A stretch of DNA of 17,090 nucleotides, taken from positions 1-17,090 of the forward strand of contig JADNYV010000729.1 in NCBI GenBank assembly GCA_015501055.1, given 5' to 3'. This document shows, piece by piece, positions 1-6,864 of this stretch (positions are counted from its first letter, which is position 1; every line of letters begins with the position of its first letter). This DNA comes from Mucidula mucida (Eukaryota; Basidiomycota; Agaricomycetes; Agaricales; Physalacriaceae). The notes under the pieces are model-generated. The model was not told the DNA's origin, did no database searches, and saw only the letters and a program-made list of their open reading frames with translations. The position numbers and the translations under genes were made by a program.

Positions 1-101
1 TAGGCCGTTGGTCATCCTCTGCGTGGAAGATCTATATACGTGACCATCCTGCAGTACGTGCCGCTCAGCAGCTAGCAGTTCAAAATAAAACCTCTACTTA
101 A
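1..101 (+). CDS. Tyrosine recombinase, C-terminal end (partial, E1)
   Basis: The last codons of the YR ORF, entering from outside the window and ending at TAA 99-101. They encode the GRWSS motif, the WKIYIRDHP segment with the presumed nucleophilic tyrosine, and the tail ending QNKTST. The sequence matches the end of the E4 recombinase. The upstream R, K and HxxR catalytic residues are not in the window, so intactness cannot be judged. Confidence 0.85.
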   Translation, partial: GRWSSSAWKIYIRDHPAVRAAQQLAVQNKTST

Positions 102-183
102 AAAACCTCCTCATCTCGCGGTTCGTAAACATCCTTTTGCACCTCCATCCACCCCTCCACTACACACACACACATAGCATAGT

Positions 184-264
184 AGGCACTTTACGATACG
201 CTGAATTGATGGGGCCCTCGGGGTCCAGTTTTGACCTAACCTTGTGTGATCTAACAAGCATAGG
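184..264 (+). repeat. B1 split direct repeat (E1)
   Basis: 81-bp repeat from AGGCACTTTACG to CAAGCATAGG, followed directly by the A repeat (TCGATGTAAACG). Matching copies occur at 2802, 3752, 4145, 9760, 10709 and 16097. The last 30 bp form an imperfect inverted repeat, described at 9811-9840. Confidence 0.9.
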
Positions 265-1073
265 TCGATGTAAACGCGGATTCCGAGGGTAGGGAGCGTT
301 TTCAGAGGCCTCTGCACACTCCACACCCCACCTTACCCCTTTACCCAACTTCCTACTCAAGAGAGTTCAATGAGACAGCTTAAATCAAGTCAAACACTCA
401 TTTCACTCCAAAGCTGGATCATGTTCGCTCTCTGCTGCTCCTACTGCAGCCAGCCCACTCTCTGGGCTCTTTCTGGACTTACCCAGCCTGTGTCTGGTGT
501 TGTAGTAACAACAGAGGCCACTCACAGGGCGCCCTGGGAGGTTTAAGCAAGAGCTCACACACTCTGCCTCTTTGTCTCTTACCATCATCATCTCACAGAG
601 ACAAGCAGTTTGTGATTCCTCCAGTCCTCTTGCTCAGGACTGATGCCATACACCTCTAGAGCACTGTCTGAAGCCGCCTACCCAGCCCAAAACCAGTCCA
701 GACAGGTCCAAAGTGCCCATTTTGAGGGAATTCGCACTTTTGCTCTCCCAGGCAAGCACCACTCGCTCTACTCGGTCCTCCTGCTCAGGACTGATGTACT
801 GGCACCCTAGAACCCTATTGGAAGTGTCCGCTCCGGCCCCAGAGCGCTAGCGCTCCCGCTGCTCTCCCTGCTTCCAGTATGTGCCAATGTCTCACATCCA
901 GCTCTTCAGAGCTGATGCCCATTTTGTGCCCAGATACCCATTCCTTTCCAAAGGACTCCTTCTCAAGGACATTCTGTGGGCTATCTGGTCACAGGTGCGC
1001 TCTCTGCACCCTCTCACTCCCCTCCAGCTAACCTGTGTTATCTGGTCACAGTTAGCTCCGCATTTTTGCGTCC
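265..1073 (+). repeat. A2 split direct repeat (E1)
   Basis: 809-bp non-coding repeat equivalent to the 5' A1 of E4 (4226-5034). It carries E1/E5-type variants: AAGAGAG near 360 (other copies AAGGGAG) and CCAAAGCTGGATC near 409 (other copies CTAAAGCTGTATC). Small ORFs on both strands recur in every copy but look like by-products of repetition. Confidence 0.9.
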
Positions 1074-1133
1074 CCTCCCACCTCTCCCTCAGTAGATACA
1101 TCTTCATGTATTAAGTATGTACACTTCATGTAC

Positions 1134-1167
1134 AGGCACTTTACGATACGCTGAATTGATGGGGCCC
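1134..1167 (+). repeat. B2 repeat, truncated (E1)
   Basis: The first 34 of 81 bp of B, ending at GGGGCCC. The next bases continue as RNase H coding sequence of E2. The terminal inverted-repeat core present in the other B copies is lost here. Confidence 0.8.
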
Positions 1168-1734
1168 TTCCATTTGAACCGTTGATTAAGAGGCAGATCT
1201 CACTTGGTTTGTCAATGCATTACAACACTGCATCGGAGTGCGCTTTGTGAATGCGCAGGCGTGGGATGACTCTGAGGCTGATATGGTCTATTGGACAGAT
1301 GCGAGTAATCTGGGCCTCGCTTTCGTCTATGCTGGGAATGGCTTTAGCTATCAACTCCGAACCATCACCGGAGTTGACACCTTCTTTAGGGAGCTTGTAG
1401 CTATTCTTTGCGCTGTTCATGATGCTGCCTCTCATCCCTCTCCGCCTCGCAGGCTGTTAATCCATTCTGACAGTCTGGACTCCGTCTCAGTGTTTAACAC
1501 TTTGGCTGCTTCACAGTCAAGTCACAATGCTGTTCTGCTTGCATTGCTGATATTGTCCTGCGCACCGGCATTGATGTTCGTGTGCGGCACATCCGCGGGG
1601 TTGACAACGTGATGGCAGACATGTTGTCCCGCTTACTGTTCTCTGACTTTCAGAAACAGTTCCCCTCCTACCGCGTCCGCACTATGGAGCCACCTCGTGA
1701 GCTCCTACCGGCGCGATGGAGAGAGTGCTTTTAG
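1168..1734 (+). pseudogene. RNase H domain fragment, frameshifted (E2)
   Basis: Last third of the RT-RH ORF: the RNase H domain of a retrotransposon polyprotein, which would degrade RNA in the RNA-DNA hybrid. The motifs YWTDAS, FRELVA and HSDSL lie in one frame from about 1238. Deletion of one C near 1542 (GCTTGCATT, against GCTTGCCATT in E4 and E6) moves the last motif, ADMLSR, to another frame. The first 30 bases, 1168-1197, differ from E4 by several single-base indels, unlike the rest of the copy, which matches almost perfectly. The stop equivalent to that of E4 is TAG 1732-1734. Confidence 0.85.
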
Positions 1735-2718
1735 AGGCATTGGGCGAGGGCGGACAGCCTCGTCACCCTCGCCCACCTATGGACTTGCAGAAACTAGATG
1801 AACTCGTCTTGTATCTGCAGGCCCATGCTATGAGACCTCTACGCGTATCAACTACTCTACTGGGGCTAGAGATTACGCCCGCTTCTGTAAAGCACACAAT
1901 CTGTCTCTGGATCCTACTCCGGAGACTCTAGCACGTTACATTGCATACACGTCCCAATTCATTGGCTCTGCTCCTAAATACTTAACCGGGGCTAAGCACT
2001 TCCTCAATGACCTTTATCCTCACTTTGGTGACGCTCGTGCTTCAGCGCTTGTTCAAGCCGCTATCGTGGGTCAAAGAAGGTCCGGGCAGATCCTATAGCT
2101 AGGAAGCCCCCTCTTCGACTTCATCACCTTCAGCTCTTTGTGGACGTCGCAAACCAGACCCACAAGTATGATGACTTTCTCTTTGCTACAATCATGTCAT
2201 GCGGCTTCTATGCTGTTCACCGGATGGGAGAGCTGGTGCAGCCTAATCAGAAGACGCTACGTGATTGGAAGAAGATCATCAAGCGTGCCAGCCTCACATT
2301 TGAGACTGGGTATGCAGGCTATCGCTTGCCTTACCATAAGAGCGATCCCTTCTATCAGGGCACTGACATACTGTTTACCTCTCAGACTGTGGCTGATCCT
2401 ATCACCCTTCTGAAGCAGTATGTCCACCGCAGAGACAAGCTGCATGGTGCTCGAGCGGCTCTCTTCATACGTGAAGATGGCATTGTACCAACTAGATCCT
2501 GGTTTGAGTCCAAGTTCTTTGCGCTGGTGAGCAAAGACTTTGGTGGTCACTCGGTTCGTTCTGGGGGTATAACACACTATGCATCCCTTGGACTCTCTGA
2601 GACCATACTCCAAGCCCTAGGCCGTTGGTCATCCTCTGCGTGGAAGATCTATATACGTGACCATCCTGCAGTACGTGCCGCTCAGCAGCTAGCAGTTCAA
2701 AATAAAACCTCTACTTAA
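1716..2718 (+). pseudogene. Tyrosine recombinase, frameshifted twice (E2)
   Basis: YR of the element, the enzyme thought to integrate the circular DNA intermediate in DIRS-type elements. The start ATG at 1716 is the same as in E6 and overlaps the end of RT-RH by 19 bp. Single-base deletions near 1831 (GCTATGAGACC, against GCTATCGAGACC in E4) and near 2064 (CTATCGTGGG, against CTATCCGTGGG) split it into three frames. The third frame, from about 2068 to the TAA at 2716-2718, holds the whole catalytic half: HRMGEL, YHKSD, HSVR, GRW and the late Tyr. It has one local difference, AAGACGCTA against AAGAAGCTA in E4. The N-terminal core-binding region is therefore disconnected from the catalytic domain. 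Confidence 0.88.
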
Positions 2719-2801
2719 AAAACCTCCCTCATCTCGCGTTTCGTAAACATCCTTTTGCACCTCCATCCACCCCTCCACTACACACACACACATAGCATAG
2801 T
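2719..2801 (+). other. 3' spacer between YR and B1 (E2)
   Basis: 83 bp with pyrimidine-rich stretches and a short CA run (near 2780-2791) just before B1. Equivalent spacers follow YR in E1, E3, E4 and E6. No gene is visible. Confidence 0.7.
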
Positions 2802-2882
2802 AGGCACTTTACGATACGCTGAATTGATGGGGCCCTCGGGGTCCAGTTTTGACCTAACCTTGTGTGATCTAACAAGCATAGG
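2802..2882 (+). repeat. B1 split direct repeat (E2)
   Basis: 81 bp, the same sequence as B2 of this copy at 3752-3832, directly followed by A2. Confidence 0.9.
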
Positions 2883-3691
2883 TCGATGTAAACGCGGATT
2901 CCGAGGGTAGGGAGCGTTTTCAGAGGCCTCTGCACACTCCACACCCCTCCTTACCCCTTTACCCAACTTCCTACTCAAGGGAGTTCAATGAGACAGCTTA
3001 AATCAAGTCAAACACTCATTTCACTCTAAAGCTGTATCATGTTCGCTCTCTGCTGCTCCTACTGCAGCCAGCCCACTCTCTGGGCTCTTCCTGGACTTAC
3101 CCAGCCTGTGTCTGGTGTTGTAGTAACAACAGAGGCCACTCACAGGGCGCCCTGGGAGGTTTAAGCAAGAGCTCACACACTCTGCCTCTTTGTCTCTTAC
3201 CATCATCATCTCACAGAGACAAGCAGTTTGTGATTCCTCCAGTCCTCTTGCTCAGGACTGATGCCATACACCTCTAGAGCACTGTCTGAAGCCGCCTACC
3301 CAGCCCAAAACCAGTCCAGACAGGTCCAAAGTGCCCATTTTGAGGGAATTCGCACTTTTGCTCTCCCAGGCAAGCACCACTCGCTCTACTCGGTCCTCCT
3401 GCTCAGGACTGATGTACTGGCACCCTAGAACCCTATTGGAAGTGTCCGCTCCGGCCCCAGAGCGCTAGCGCTCCCGCTGCTCTCCCTGCTTCCAGTATGT
3501 GCCAATGTCTCACATCCAGCTCTTCAGAGCTGATGCCCATTTTGTGCCCAGATACCCATTCCTTTCCAAAGGACTCCTTCTCAAGGACATTCTGTGGGCT
3601 ATCTGGTCACAGGTGCGCTCTCTGCACCCTCTCACTCCCCTCCAGCTAACCTGTGTTATCTGGTCACAGTTAGCTCCGCATTTTTGCGTCC
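2883..3691 (+). repeat. A2 split direct repeat (E2)
   Basis: 809-bp A repeat of the E2/E4/E6 variant class (AAGGGAG, CTAAAGCTGTATC). Non-coding. Confidence 0.9.
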
Positions 3692-3751
3692 CCTCCCACC
3701 TCTCCCTCAGTAGATACATCTTCATGTATTAAGTATGTACACTTCATGTAC
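3692..3751 (+). other. 60-bp A2-B2 spacer (E2)
   Basis: Sits between A2 and B2 and contains TGTACA-CTTCA-TGTACA at its end (a possible 6-bp hairpin). The same 60-bp segment occurs at 1074-1133, 10649-10708 and 16986-17045. It is absent after A1 and before B1. Confidence 0.8.
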
Positions 3752-3832
3752 AGGCACTTTACGATACGCTGAATTGATGGGGCCCTCGGGGTCCAGTTTT
3801 GACCTAACCTTGTGTGATCTAACAAGCATAGG
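3752..3832 (+). repeat. B2 split direct repeat, 3' terminus of E2
   Basis: Complete 81-bp B ending CAAGCATAGG at 3832. The next base begins a fragment of YR coding sequence (CAACTAGATCC), so this marks the right terminus of the element. Confidence 0.88.
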
Positions 3833-4062
3833 CAACTAGATCCTGGTTTGAGTCCAAGTTCTTTGCGCTGGTGAGCAAAGACTTTGGTGGTCACTCGGTT
3901 CGTTCTGGGGGTATAACACACTATGCATCCCTTGGACTCTCTGAGACCATACTCCAAGCCCTAGGCCGTTGGTCATCCTCTGCGTGGAAGATCTATATAC
4001 GCGACCATCCTGCAGTACGTGCCGCTCAGCAGCTAGCAGTTCAAAATAAAACCTCTACTTAA
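3833..4062 (+). pseudogene. Tyrosine recombinase C-terminal fragment (E3)
   Basis: About 75 C-terminal codons of YR, from TRSWF (E4 residue 266, in the numbering that starts at 8655) to TAA 4060-4062. The fragment is open and keeps HSVR, GRW and the presumed nucleophilic tyrosine, but has lost the box I arginine and the rest. No ATG fits; the rest of the gene should lie on the other side of the E2 insertion, upstream of the window. Confidence 0.88.
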
Positions 4063-4144
4063 AAACCTCCCTCATCTCGCGTTTCGTAAACATCCTTTTG
4101 CACCTCCATCCACCCCTCCACTACACACACACACATAGCATAGT

Positions 4145-4225
4145 AGGCACTTTACGATACGCTGAATTGATGGGGCCCTCGGGGTCCAGTTTTGACCTAA
4201 CCTTGTGTGATCTAACAAGCATAGG
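4145..4225 (+). repeat. B1 repeat of E3, abutting A1 of E4
   Basis: 81-bp B with the terminal inverted-repeat core. The B|A boundary falls at CATAGG|TCGATG, identical to the normal internal B1|A2 junctions of the other copies. Confidence 0.9.
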
Positions 4226-4485
4226 TCGATGTAAACGCGGATTCCGAGGGTAGGGAGCGTTTTCAGAGGCCTCTGCACACTCCACACCCCACCTTACCCC
4301 TTTACCCAACTTCCTACTCAAGGGAGTTCAATGAGACAGCTTAAATCAAGTCAAACACTCATTTCACTCTAAAGCTGTATCATGTTCGCTCTCTGCTGCT
4401 CCTACTGCAGCCAGCCCACTCTCTGGGCTCTTCCTGGACTTACCCAGCCTGTGTCTGGTGTTGTAGTAACAACAGAGGCCACTCA

Positions 4486-4497
4486 CAGGGCGCCCTG
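4486..4497. repeat. 12-bp perfect palindrome in A
   Basis: CAGGGCGCCCTG, its own reverse complement, present in every A repeat seen. Function unknown. Confidence 0.7.
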
Positions 4498-4583
4498 GGA
4501 GGTTTAAGCAAGAGCTCACACACTCTGCCTCTTTGTCTCTTACCATCATCATCTCACAGAGACAAGCAGTTTGTGATTCCTCC

Positions 4584-4602
4584 AGTCCTCTTGCTCAGGA
4601 CT
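4584..4602. repeat. Stem-loop 1 in A (AGTCCT/AGGACT)
   Basis: AGTCCT, a 7-nt loop CTTGCTC, then AGGACT. A related hairpin with a nearly identical loop lies at 4736-4752, so the two are diverged copies of one motif. Both are conserved in all A repeats. Confidence 0.65.
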
Positions 4603-4735
4603 GATGCCATACACCTCTAGAGCACTGTCTGAAGCCGCCTACCCAGCCCAAAACCAGTCCAGACAGGTCCAAAGTGCCCATTTTGAGGGAATTCGCACTT
4701 TTGCTCTCCCAGGCAAGCACCACTCGCTCTACTCG

Positions 4736-4752
4736 GTCCTCCTGCTCAGGAC
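4736..4752. repeat. Stem-loop 2 in A (GTCCT/AGGAC)
   Basis: GTCCT, loop CCTGCTC, AGGAC, followed like stem-loop 1 by TGATG. The same motif recurs 152 bp after the first copy. Confidence 0.65.
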
Positions 4753-4802
4753 TGATGTACTGGCACCCTAGAACCCTATTGGAAGTGTCCGCTCCGGCCC
4801 CA

Positions 4803-4816
4803 GAGCGCTAGCGCTC
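4803..4816. repeat. 14-bp perfect palindrome in A
   Basis: GAGCGCTAGCGCTC, identical to its reverse complement and present in each A repeat. It could be a dimeric protein-binding site or a small RNA hairpin. Confidence 0.7.
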
Positions 4817-4859
4817 CCGCTGCTCTCCCTGCTTCCAGTATGTGCCAATGTCTCACATC

Positions 4860-4875
4860 CAGCTCTTCAGAGCTG
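4860..4875. repeat. Stem-loop CAGCTC-TTCA-GAGCTG in A
   Basis: Perfect 6-bp stem with a TTCA loop, conserved across copies. Confidence 0.65.
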
Positions 4876-4942
4876 ATGCCCATTTTGTGCCCAGATACCC
4901 ATTCCTTTCCAAAGGACTCCTTCTCAAGGACATTCTGTGGGC

Positions 4943-5018
4943 TATCTGGTCACAGGTGCGCTCTCTGCACCCTCCCACTCCCCTCCAGCTAACCTGTGTT
5001 ATCTGGTCACAGTTAGCT
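4943..5018. repeat. Paired TATCTGGTCACAG repeats with a hairpin
   Basis: The 13-bp TATCTGGTCACAG occurs at 4943-4955 and 5000-5012. The second lies inside a longer inverted repeat, 4987-5018, with arms AGCTAACCTGTG and CACAGTTAGCT (one bulged C). It lies just before A1 gives way to element-specific leader. Confidence 0.6.
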
Positions 5019-5034
5019 CCGCATTTTTGCGTCC

Positions 5035-5513
5035 TTTCCCTGTGGCTACACCACACATCCCTCTCCAAGCGGCTCACCACCGCTTATCGGCTCAATACTC
5101 CGCTCAGCGTGCTATACCTCCCTGGACTCGGTATCCTCCTTGTACTTCCTTGTCATCGTCGATCAGTGGTACAGCTCAACCTGTGCTTGCGACCGCGTTC
5201 AACACCCGGTTGTACAGCGTGTGCCTGACTCCTACCAAGGAGTGTAAATCAGGGCGCTGATTGTTAGACGAGTTCGCTCTCTGAGTGTGCCGTAACACGT
5301 CCGCTCTCTGAGTGTTCGATAGGCTTGGTTAAGGATCGGTCGGTACCCAGCTCAGGCGCCCTCTATTCGCTTACAACCTGGGTGTTCTCTTTGCGAGGGC
5401 ATTCGCGTTCTGAGTGTTAGACTGGCCAAAAGGCAGCAAGAGGGCGAGAAGCCTGCGCAGACAGCCTTAGGTGCACATTCTGCTGACAACGTTCCTGAAC
5501 CAGGAAGCGGATC
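5035..5513 (+). other. 5' leader between A1 and gag (E4)
   Basis: 479 bp found only at 5' ends (here and inverted in E5 at 13185-13664), so it is not part of the split repeat. No conserved ORF. It contains a motif of the form CGCTCTCTGAGTGT at 5275-5288 and 5302-5315, and a variant CGCGTTCTGAGTGT at 5404-5417. It may be 5' UTR or a regulatory or packaging region; nothing decides between these. Confidence 0.7.
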
Positions 5514-6864
5514 ATGTCTGATGTTGACGAGCTCGATGGTATCTCTCGCAATCATTCACCTCCTCGCCCCCATTCGCCCTATGATCAGGATCCAGACGAG
5601 CGCGAAGCGATTCGCTTGCGCGCTGAGCAGCTTCAGGACCTCGTCAAGCGGTTTGCGGATGGGTCTATCAAATCCCAAGGCGAGTTCTTGCAGCTTGCCC
5701 GCAAAACCGGCGCGTCTGCTGGCGAAATGGACGACTATATCGAACAAGTCGCCCAAATCATTGAACAGCGCAAGAAGCCGGACAAGGCTCCCGAGCACGA
5801 TAGGACTCCTGAGCGCGATGCTACATTCCAACGAGAGCTGGATGAAGAGGCGCGAAGGCGTGCCGTTGAAGAGGCCGCTTGGGCCGCGTTCGCGCGCAGC
5901 TCGATGCTGCTGCTGCTACAGCGCCTGCCGCGCAGCCCGCTTCAGCCGCCGGACCCGTGGCTGGTCCGTTATCAGCTTCGTTGCTCTCTAGGCTCCTTGG
6001 AGCAGAGTCTACTCCGTCCGGCATCTCTGCTTCAGTCCTCGCTGCAGCTCCGCATCTTGCGCAGCTTGCAGCTCCCTCCAACCTCACTCCTCATATCGAG
6101 GAGACTCAGCGCATTCGACGTCTCCTCACTACTGAGAAGGACATCGACGCTATCATCAATGCGTGTCAGATGCAGTCACTCCATGATCCATTTGCGCGCT
6201 CCTTCTGGCGCTCCATTGTGCTGGAGCAGTATGTGGATTTTGAGAAGCTCTTTGCCTCCATTCACTCTGGCACAAATCAGCAGGAGGACACCAAGGACTT
6301 TGCCGGTGGCTACGTCATCATGCGCAAGGACCAGTCCACTGCTCGCCGCACCCTCACCCAAGAGTCCGAGTGGACACGCGTCTTCGATGCGTATGCCACC
6401 GGTGTTGGGCTCATCTACCCTCACCGCAAGGACGAACTCCGGGGTTACCGCGCGCTCATCATTGAGCTGTTTCGCGCTACACCCTCGAATCCAGGTTCCC
6501 TATTCGCTGTGATAAGGAGACTCGCATTTGCTATGCTAACTCTCCTTTCCATCTCGATGATCGCACTGCGCTCCAGCTTCCTCTTCTCTCTGAGATGTTG
6601 CGCACCTCTGAGGGAGCAAATCCTCGCAAGCGGTCCTCTGACTCTGGCAGCTCACAGTCTGCGACGCGTCGTCGCATTGTTTGCCAGAATTGGAATCTGG
6701 GTAAATGCTCATCTCCGTGCTCCGCAGGCCGTCTTCACGGTTCTTGCAGTGAGTGCGGAGGAAAGCACACAGCCAAGAGCCAACCAGCCTGCCTCATCCT
6801 CCTCGAAGCCAAACGAGCAGTCGCTCGTTCAGGAGCGAGTTCAGGCGGCGCTGATGAAGCCTAA
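5514..6864 (+). pseudogene. gag: Gag-like protein with C/H-rich end, two frameshifts (E4)
   Basis: First ORF of the element, the presumed nucleocapsid protein that packages the RNA. The start ATG at 5514 is shared with E5. Residues 1 to about 126 are hydrophilic and helix-prone, with alternating E/R/D runs. An Ala-rich linker and a conserved region (around EETQRIRRLL, FWRSIVLEQYVDF and RALIIELFRA) follow. The C-terminal part (6595-6864) has C-x7-C-x3-C-x5-H and C-x2-C-x3-H-x7-C spacing, a likely zinc-binding, RNA-binding pair. Compared with E5, one base is missing near 5892 (TTCGCGCGC against TTCGCAGCGC) and one near 6503 (CCAGGTTCC against CCAGCGTTCC), so the three parts lie in three frames. 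The stop TAA 6862-6864 overlaps the RT start. The gag role is inferred from position and the zinc motif; no capsid fold was tested. Confidence 0.8.

Larger units (their letters stand above)
1..1167 (+). mobile_element. Copy E1: 3' part of a YR retrotransposon
   Basis: Right-hand end of a PAT-like (split direct repeat) element: the last YR codons, an 82-bp 3' spacer with a short CA run, B1, A2, a 60-bp spacer and a B2 cut after 34 bp. The left part lies outside the window. At 1167/1168 the B2 is interrupted and RNase H coding sequence of copy E2 follows. Its A repeat carries variants shared with E5 but not with E2, E4 or E6. Confidence 0.9.
1168..3832 (+). mobile_element. Copy E2: 3' part (RH-YR-B1-A2-B2)
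   Basis: Begins inside the RNase H region (equivalent to E4 position 8127) and runs through YR, B1 (2802-2882), A2 (2883-3691), a 60-bp spacer and a full B2 (3752-3832). Both coding parts carry single-base deletions relative to E4 and E6. Its B2 terminus abuts a YR fragment of E3, as if E2 had inserted there. Confidence 0.9.
3833..4225 (+). mobile_element. Copy E3: YR tail and B1, joined to E4
   Basis: Begins inside YR (equivalent to E4 position 9448), passes the YR stop and spacer, and ends with B1 (4145-4225). Copy E4 begins at the next base with A1. If E4 entered at the B1|A2 junction of E3, the A2-B2 at 9841-10789 formally belongs to E3. Confidence 0.85.
4226..5034 (+). repeat. A1 split direct repeat, 5' terminus of E4
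   Basis: 809 bp from TCGATGTAAACG to GCATTTTTGCGTCC, the same as A2 of this copy except for one base missing in A2. The start is supported by the B|A junction at 4225/4226 and, independently, by the E5/E6 junction at 14472, where the same base ends the inverted copy. It presumably holds the promoter, but no TATA box can be assigned. Several short palindromes are listed separately. Confidence 0.9.

Noticed and set aside
165..176. CA microsatellite as an independent tandem repeat locus
   Set aside because: Only about six units and present at the same place in each copy; it is part of the element's 3' spacer.
111..360. 71- and 66-residue overlapping reverse ORFs over the spacer, B1 and A start (also in E2, E4, E6)
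   Set aside because: They cross the CA run and the B|A boundary, overlap each other in two frames, and look like chance ORFs.
403..591. 62-residue reverse-strand ORF in the A repeat (also at 3021, 4364, 9979, 16316, and forward at 14146 in E5)
   Set aside because: It recurs because A recurs; copies differ too little to test selection, no known domain, and it reads against element transcription.
4842..5228. 128-residue forward ORF spanning the A1 end and leader
   Set aside because: In E5 the same stretch is broken by indels, and in A2 it ends differently; at most an upstream ORF.
5521..5991. Ser/Arg/Leu-rich ORFs overlapping gag in alternative frames, including the long tail read from 5514 past 5892
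   Set aside because: Composition is low-complexity and the E5 frame shows the true gag reading; these are shadows.
5879..6853. N-terminal extension of RT-RH (open to 5879)
   Set aside because: It exists only because the E4 gag lost a base near 5892; it then reads gag in frame to about 6503 and gag out of frame afterwards.
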